Of a DNA stretch of 64,000 nt, positions 59,864 through 64,000 are shown piece by piece. This stretch comes from RGIG3009 sp045653425 (lineage in GTDB: Bacteria; Bacillota; Clostridia; Oscillospirales; Acutalibacteraceae): the NCBI GenBank assembly GCA_045653425.1, contig JAZOLU010000027.1, positions 1-64,000 on the forward strand, read 5' to 3'. Positions within the stretch are counted from its first letter, which is position 1, and every line of letters begins with the position of its first letter. The translations under genes were made by a program, and so were the position numbers. The notes beneath the pieces are model-generated. The model was not told where the DNA came from and made no database searches. It saw only the letters and a program-made list of their open reading frames with translations.

Positions 59864-61018
59864 ATGTCGCTGTTATCGTATATTACCGGTTCGGTTCTTG
59901 TGGAATGTGAGGGCGGCTATCCGGAAAAATTTATCAACACCGCCGCCAACGCCAATTTACCGTTGTGGGACATCCGCGTTGTCGGTGCTTCGTTGTGGTG
60001 CCGTGCACCGGCGGGTGCCTACCGTCTGTTGCGCCCCGCCGCCCGTGCCGCCGGCGTGCGTATGCGCGTGCGGGGACGGCACGGCTTGCCGTTTGCCATG
60101 CGCCGACATCATTTCCGTTTGGGAGTGCCGGTGGGCTTACTGTTATTCGCCCTTTGTTTAGGTGCGTTGTCCTCCCGCGTTTGGGTGGTCACGGTTACAG
60201 GCAACCACACCGTTTCCGAAAGCGAAATTCGCGCCGTGTTAACCCCGCTCGGCGTGTGCGAGGGTGCCGATTTTAACCGCGTATCCCTGCCCGACGTGCA
60301 ACTGACCGCCCTGCAACAACTACCGCAACTTTCGTGGCTCACCGTGAACCAAAGCGGCAGTATTGCCACCGTGGAAGTGCGCGAACACACCGCCGTTGAA
60401 CCGTTGGAAAAAACCACACCCGCCAATTTGGTAGCCGCGTGCGACGGCGTTGTTCTGCACGTTAACACCACCGCCGGTCAAGCGGTGGTAAAAGCAGGCG
60501 ATGCCGTTTCCCGCGGGACATTGCTTATCAGCGGCGTTATGGAAAGCAAAGTCGGTCCGCAACTCAAACGTGCGGCAGGGAGTGTGCTGGCTCGCACCGG
60601 CCACACGCTCACCGTCACCGTGCCGCTGAAAGATACGGTTACTCGCGTGGAACGCACGCTCACCCGCCCCACCCTGTCGCTGTTTGGATGGCGCATACCG
60701 CTATATGCCGGCGGCACGTTGGAGGGCAATCCGAAAACGACCACCGAACACCACCCCATATGTGCCGGCGACGTGTGCCTGCCGTTGGGACTTACCGTTG
60801 TGCGCCACACGTATTTTACAGACCAACCCCTTACCCGTACACCGCAAGAAGCGTTGGCATTGGCGGAGGAACGCTTAGCAAAGCAAGAACAAACCCTGCG
60901 GAACACGCTAACAGTGGAGAGCCGCACACCGCACACCCAAATTACCGCCGACGCTGTCACGCTCACGGTGGTATACACCGGTACACAAGAGCTTGCCACA
61001 CCGGTACCCATTGTATAA
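59864..61018 (+). CDS. yqfD: YqfD-family sporulation protein
   Basis: The 384-aa protein has a small N-terminal domain (1-80, SYITGSVLVECEGGYPEKFIN), one TM segment (about 85-108) and an extracytoplasmic domain containing VRVVTVTGNHTVSE-like POTRA features (here VWVVTVTGNHTVSESEI) and a C-terminal LALAEERLAKQ helix. It is cotranscribed with yqfC (4-nt gap). In Bacillus YqfD contributes to sporulation. Confidence 0.9.
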   Translation: MSLLSYITGSVLVECEGGYPEKFINTAANANLPLWDIRVVGASLWCRAPAGAYRLLRPAARAAGVRMRVRGRHGLPFAMRRHHFRLGVPVGLLLFALCLGALSSRVWVVTVTGNHTVSESEIRAVLTPLGVCEGADFNRVSLPDVQLTALQQLPQLSWLTVNQSGSIATVEVREHTAVEPLEKTTPANLVAACDGVVLHVNTTAGQAVVKAGDAVSRGTLLISGVMESKVGPQLKRAAGSVLARTGHTLTVTVPLKDTVTRVERTLTRPTLSLFGWRIPLYAGGTLEGNPKTTTEHHPICAGDVCLPLGLTVVRHTYFTDQPLTRTPQEALALAEERLAKQEQTLRNTLTVESRTPHTQITADAVTLTVVYTGTQELATPVPIV

Positions 61019-61057
61019 TTTACGCGCTTCCGTGCTCAAATTTTGTGACTTTTGCTA

Positions 61058-61086
61058 GTGACAATGCCTTCTTTTTGTGGTATACT
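61058..61086 (+). promoter_or_regulatory. phoH operon promoter
   Basis: GTGACA, 17 nt, TATACT with TGTGG before the -10; AAAGGAGG precedes the GTG at 61112. Confidence 0.65.
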
Positions 61087-61111
61087 AACAAAAAGCAAAG
61101 GAGGCGACGCC

Positions 61112-62113
61112 GTGGAACAACTCATCAGTGTGGACCGTATGGAACAAGTGGTTGCTCTGTTCGGGAATTTTGATGAAAACATTCACCTAATTGAGCAACA
61201 ATACGGCGTTAACGTCCTCAGCCGCGACAGCGAAATTAAGGTTTCCGGCGAACCGGAGGAAGTTATGCGCGCCGTGCGCACCATTCAAGGACTTCTTCAA
61301 CTCATTAGCCGCGGCGAGCAGTTGAACGAGCAAAACGTGCGGTATGTGATGATGCTGGTGAACGAGGGTGCCGAGCAAGAGGTGCCGTCCCTGTCGGGGG
61401 ACAGCATTTGCATTACCGCCAAAGGGCGTCCGGTAAAACCCAAAACGCTGGGGCAAAAAGCGTATGTGGATGCCATTCGCAAAAACACGGTGGTGCTGGG
61501 TGTTGGTCCTGCGGGTACCGGTAAAACGTATTTGGCGGTAGCTATGGCAGTGGAAGCGTTTCGTTCCAAACAGGTTAACCGCATCATTCTCACCCGTCCC
61601 GCGGTGGAAGCGGGCGAAAAGTTGGGGTTTTTGCCGGGAGACTTGCAGTCCAAAGTAGACCCCTACCTTCGCCCGTTGTACGACGCGTTGTTTGATATGC
61701 TGGGCACCGAAACCTACCAAAAATATTTGGAACGCGGCAACATTGAAGTGGCACCGCTGGCGTATATGCGTGGGCGTACGCTGGACGATTCGTTTGTTAT
61801 TTTGGACGAGGCGCAAAACACCACCCCCGAACAAATGAAAATGTTTCTCACCCGTTTGGGTTTTAACTCCAAAATGGTGGTCACCGGCGACATTACGCAA
61901 ATTGACCTGCCCGACGGGAAGAAAAGCGGATTGCGCGAGGTAATGCGCATCCTAAAAGACGTGGAGGACGTAGCCATCTGCACGTTTAATCAAAAGGATG
62001 TGGTACGCCATCAACTGGTGCAACGCATCATTAAGGCGTACGAGGATTACGAAAAAAATAAACCGGAAGGAAAGCGAGCAAAATATGGTGACAAAAATCC
62101 GAGTCGACATTGA
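61112..62113 (+). CDS. phoH: PhoH-family ATPase (PhoH-like, YqfF-cluster type)
   Basis: The 333-aa protein has an N-terminal KH-like region (1-100), the P-loop GPAGTGKTYLA near 140, RPAVEAGEKLGFLPG, the DEAQN Walker-B motif and the GDITQIDLP sensor. PhoH proteins act with YbeY in RNA metabolism. The GTG at 61112 follows AAAGGAGG by 7 nt. The end overlaps ybeY by 29 nt. Confidence 0.94.
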   Translation: MEQLISVDRMEQVVALFGNFDENIHLIEQQYGVNVLSRDSEIKVSGEPEEVMRAVRTIQGLLQLISRGEQLNEQNVRYVMMLVNEGAEQEVPSLSGDSICITAKGRPVKPKTLGQKAYVDAIRKNTVVLGVGPAGTGKTYLAVAMAVEAFRSKQVNRIILTRPAVEAGEKLGFLPGDLQSKVDPYLRPLYDALFDMLGTETYQKYLERGNIEVAPLAYMRGRTLDDSFVILDEAQNTTPEQMKMFLTRLGFNSKMVVTGDITQIDLPDGKKSGLREVMRILKDVEDVAICTFNQKDVVRHQLVQRIIKAYEDYEKNKPEGKRAKYGDKNPSRH

Positions 62114-62591
62114 AAATCGACAAAAAGCCGTAAAAATCCCCACCGGTATGCGGATGATAATTCGCCGTTGTTGCCACGCGGCGCTGGATTTGGAAGGCAT
62201 TGACGGCGAGGCGCAAGTGGACGTTACTTTGGTGGACAACGAGCAAATTCGCAAAATCAATCGCGAACAACGGAATATTGATGCCGCTACGGACGTGCTT
62301 TCTTTCCCGCTGGGCGAAAACGGCGTGTTTGAAATCAACCACGAAACGGGCGAAAAACTGATTGGCAATATTGTGTTATCGCTGGAACAAGCCGAAAAGC
62401 AAGCGCACGATTTCGGCCATTCGTTTAACCGCGAAGTGGGGTATCTCACCGTGCATTCTATGTTTCATCTTTTGGGTTACGACCACGTAAACAACGGGTT
62501 GGAAGCCGTGCGTATGCGCGAAAAAGAAGAAACCGTTATGAACCAAATCGGTCTGCCGCGTGGCAACAGTTACGTTTTGGAAGAGGAATAA
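62085..62591 (+). CDS. ybeY: Endoribonuclease YbeY
   Basis: The 168-aa metalloenzyme of 16S rRNA maturation has DVLSFPLG, GNIVLSLEQA and the zinc motif HSMFHLLGYDH. The ATG at 62085 lies within phoH. dgkA and cdd, often found between ybeY and era, are absent here. Confidence 0.95.
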   Translation: MVTKIRVDIENRQKAVKIPTGMRMIIRRCCHAALDLEGIDGEAQVDVTLVDNEQIRKINREQRNIDAATDVLSFPLGENGVFEINHETGEKLIGNIVLSLEQAEKQAHDFGHSFNREVGYLTVHSMFHLLGYDHVNNGLEAVRMREKEETVMNQIGLPRGNSYVLEEE

Positions 62592-62656
62592 TCGCCCCAC
62601 TTTTGGCAAAGGCTTGCCATTGCCTTTAATTTTTGAATGTTAAGGAGAACCAAACA

Positions 62657-63559
62657 ATGTCGGATACCCGTTCTGCTTTTATTGCCATTGTCGGCGTACC
62701 CAACGTGGGTAAATCGTCGTTGCTCAATGCGCTGGTGGGCCGCAAGGTTGCCATTGTGTCGGACAAGCCCCAAACCACCCGTAACCGCATTATGGGTGTG
62801 TACACGCAAAACGACCTGCAACTGGTGTTTTTGGACACGCCCGGTTCCCACCGCCCGCGCACCCGGTTGGGGGATTTTATGATAAAATCCATTGGGGAAG
62901 CAATGTCCGGCGTGGATGCGGGCATTTTGGTAACCGAACCCACCGCCACCGTGCGCGAAGCGGAACGCGAACTGCTGGAACGGTTTCGTTCCCAAAAGTT
63001 GCCGGTACTGTTGGTTCTGAATAAAATTGACACGGTGGCAGATAAAGCCACGCTTCTTGCTTGTATCGATGCGTGGCGGCAAGCATATCCGTTTGAGGCG
63101 ATTCTTCCCGTTTCTGCTCTTACCGGCGAAGGGGTGGACACGGTATCGGCTGAGTTGGCGCAGTTTGCCCTGCCCAGCCCCCACTTTTTCCCGTCGGATA
63201 CCACAAGTGACCAGCCCGACCGTCTGCTCGCCGCCGAACTGCTGCGCGAACAGATGTTGTTGCAGTTGCGGGAAGAGATTCCGCACGGTATTGCCGTGTT
63301 GGTGGAACATTTTGAGGAACGCGAAACCGCAAACGGCACAATTTTAGAAGTAGATGCCGAGATTTTTTGCGAGCGTGAAAGTCACAAAGGCATTGTTATC
63401 GGCAAACGCGGTGACACGCTTAAAAACATTTCCGCCGCTGCGCGTTTGGAAATGGAAACTCTGTTTAACGCTCACGTAGATTTGCAATGTTGGGTTAAAG
63501 TAAAAGAGGACTGGCGCAACCGTCAAGGATTGCTCAACAGTTTTGGTTATCGCTCCTAA
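62657..63559 (+). CDS. era: GTPase Era
   Basis: The 300-aa protein has G1 GVPNVGKSS, switch region QTTRNRI, G3 DTPGSH, G4 NKID and a C-terminal KH domain (about 205-290: EIFCERESHKGIVIGKRG). It binds the 3' end of 16S rRNA during 30S assembly. The ATG at 62657 follows AAGGAG by 9 nt. Confidence 0.96.
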   Translation: MSDTRSAFIAIVGVPNVGKSSLLNALVGRKVAIVSDKPQTTRNRIMGVYTQNDLQLVFLDTPGSHRPRTRLGDFMIKSIGEAMSGVDAGILVTEPTATVREAERELLERFRSQKLPVLLVLNKIDTVADKATLLACIDAWRQAYPFEAILPVSALTGEGVDTVSAELAQFALPSPHFFPSDTTSDQPDRLLAAELLREQMLLQLREEIPHGIAVLVEHFEERETANGTILEVDAEIFCERESHKGIVIGKRGDTLKNISAAARLEMETLFNAHVDLQCWVKVKEDWRNRQGLLNSFGYRS

Positions 63560-63626
63560 GTTTTATGTATGAAACCCCCCGCTTCGGCTCAAAGTAATAG
63601 TAGTGCCAAAACGGAGGGATACGCGT

Positions 63627-63809
63627 ATGGATAAAGATAAATTGTGGGCGGTTTTCGAGCAAACCGGTCGCGTGGAGGATTATCTGCGTTATTGCGGTAT
63701 GGATGTGTACGATTCCGGCGGCGAAAACGCCGTTCCGGTTACAAAGGAGTCACCGTATGAAACTGACGACCGACGCACTGATAGTGCGGGTAAACAACAA
63801 TATCGGTGA
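63627..63809 (+). CDS. yqzL: YqzL-like small protein
   Basis: The 60-aa protein begins MDKDKLWAVFEQTGRVEDYLRY, the WxxFxxTGxxxxYL pattern of YqzL, encoded between era and recO in Firmicutes. Function unknown. The C-terminal third overlaps recO by 53 nt in another frame and is probably not constrained. GGAGGG lies 8 nt before the ATG. Confidence 0.75.
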   Translation: MDKDKLWAVFEQTGRVEDYLRYCGMDVYDSGGENAVPVTKESPYETDDRRTDSAGKQQYR

Positions 63810-64000
63810 AACAGACCGCTTTGTCACCGCGCTCACGCGGGAGCGCGGGTTAATTCGTGCCTCGGTACGCGGCGCGCGTAATGTCAAACATCGTAATAGT
63901 GCCGCCACCCAGTTGCTGTGCCATTCCCGCCTAACGTTGTATCAAGGGCGGGAAAAATACATAGTGGACGATGCCGAGCCCCTCCACGTATTCTTTAACG
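63757..64000 (+). CDS. recO: DNA repair protein RecO (partial)
   Basis: The ATG at 63757 follows AAAGGAG by 7 nt and the gene runs off the right edge (81 codons seen). The visible part is the RecO N-terminal OB fold: ALIVRVNNNIGETDRFVTAL, TRERGLIRASVRGAR, LLCHSRLTLYQGREKY. RecO loads RecA with RecR in gap repair. It follows era and yqzL as in other Firmicutes. Confidence 0.9.
   Translation, partial: MKLTTDALIVRVNNNIGETDRFVTALTRERGLIRASVRGARNVKHRNSAATQLLCHSRLTLYQGREKYIVDDAEPLHVFFN

Overview
The window is a chromosomal segment of a Gram-positive, endospore-lineage Firmicute, most likely a gut-type Clostridia of the Oscillospirales/Ruminococcaceae group. The reasons are the Firmicutes-specific gene orders (nadD-yqeK/LCP/rsfS/leuS, hprK/murB/whiA/dnaE/pfkA, yqfC/yqfD/phoH/ybeY/era/recO), the sporulation-family proteins YqfC, YqfD and YlbJ, HPr kinase, a DUF4830-type protein, and strong AGGAGG-type ribosome binding sites. 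Assignment below class level is inference; there is no rRNA in the window.

Layout. 1-8 kb is accessory: a truncated secreted carbohydrate-binding-like protein, mtaB, mntP, a PocR/AraC regulator divergent from an ASRT-like protein plus a creatinase-like M24 homologue, and two tandem GH16-like proteins. 8.2-12.3 kb is the ftsE-ftsX-M23 hydrolase-S41 cell-wall module; the S41 protein has lost its catalytic serine. 12.6-19.1 kb holds a PucR/CdaR-type regulator, a multi-sugar ABC ATPase, rsuA, DUF4830, an M24 peptidase, an endonuclease-IV-like protein, YqeG and rpsU. 19.3-37.3 kb is one long minus-strand run of overlapping housekeeping genes (trmH-family gene, dprA, topA, trmFO, plsX, ACP-like, rnc, smc, ftsY, rdgB, yhbY, nadD-yqeK fusion, LCP, rsfS, leuS). 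37.4-38.7 kb is infC-rpmI-rplT behind an attenuator leader, with an ATT start on infC. 38.7-47.9 kb is hprK-PHP-glk-murB-whiA-dnaE and pfkA.

49.3-52.2 kb is the odd region. Downstream of a tRNA-Ala(CGC) gene lie decaying minus-strand reading frames, followed by a plus-strand tandem array of at least seven short units. Each unit has a near-consensus promoter (TTGACA, 17-18 nt spacer, TA-rich -10), a conserved box upstream of it, and a 70-90 nt segment whose 5' end pairs with its 3' end just before a U-rich tract. The closing stems differ completely in sequence between units but keep their position. I read this as an undescribed array of small structured RNA genes. An alternative, in-frame palindromic repeats of a decayed minus-strand gene, is also given.

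52.2-64 kb returns to core genes: a PlsC-family acyltransferase, a nested palindromic element (53.7 kb), a TrhA-type protein, an ATPase, Mrp, two cyclophilins, ylbJ, yqfC, yqfD, phoH, ybeY, era, yqzL and the start of recO.

All calls come from reading the sequence; no database search was run.
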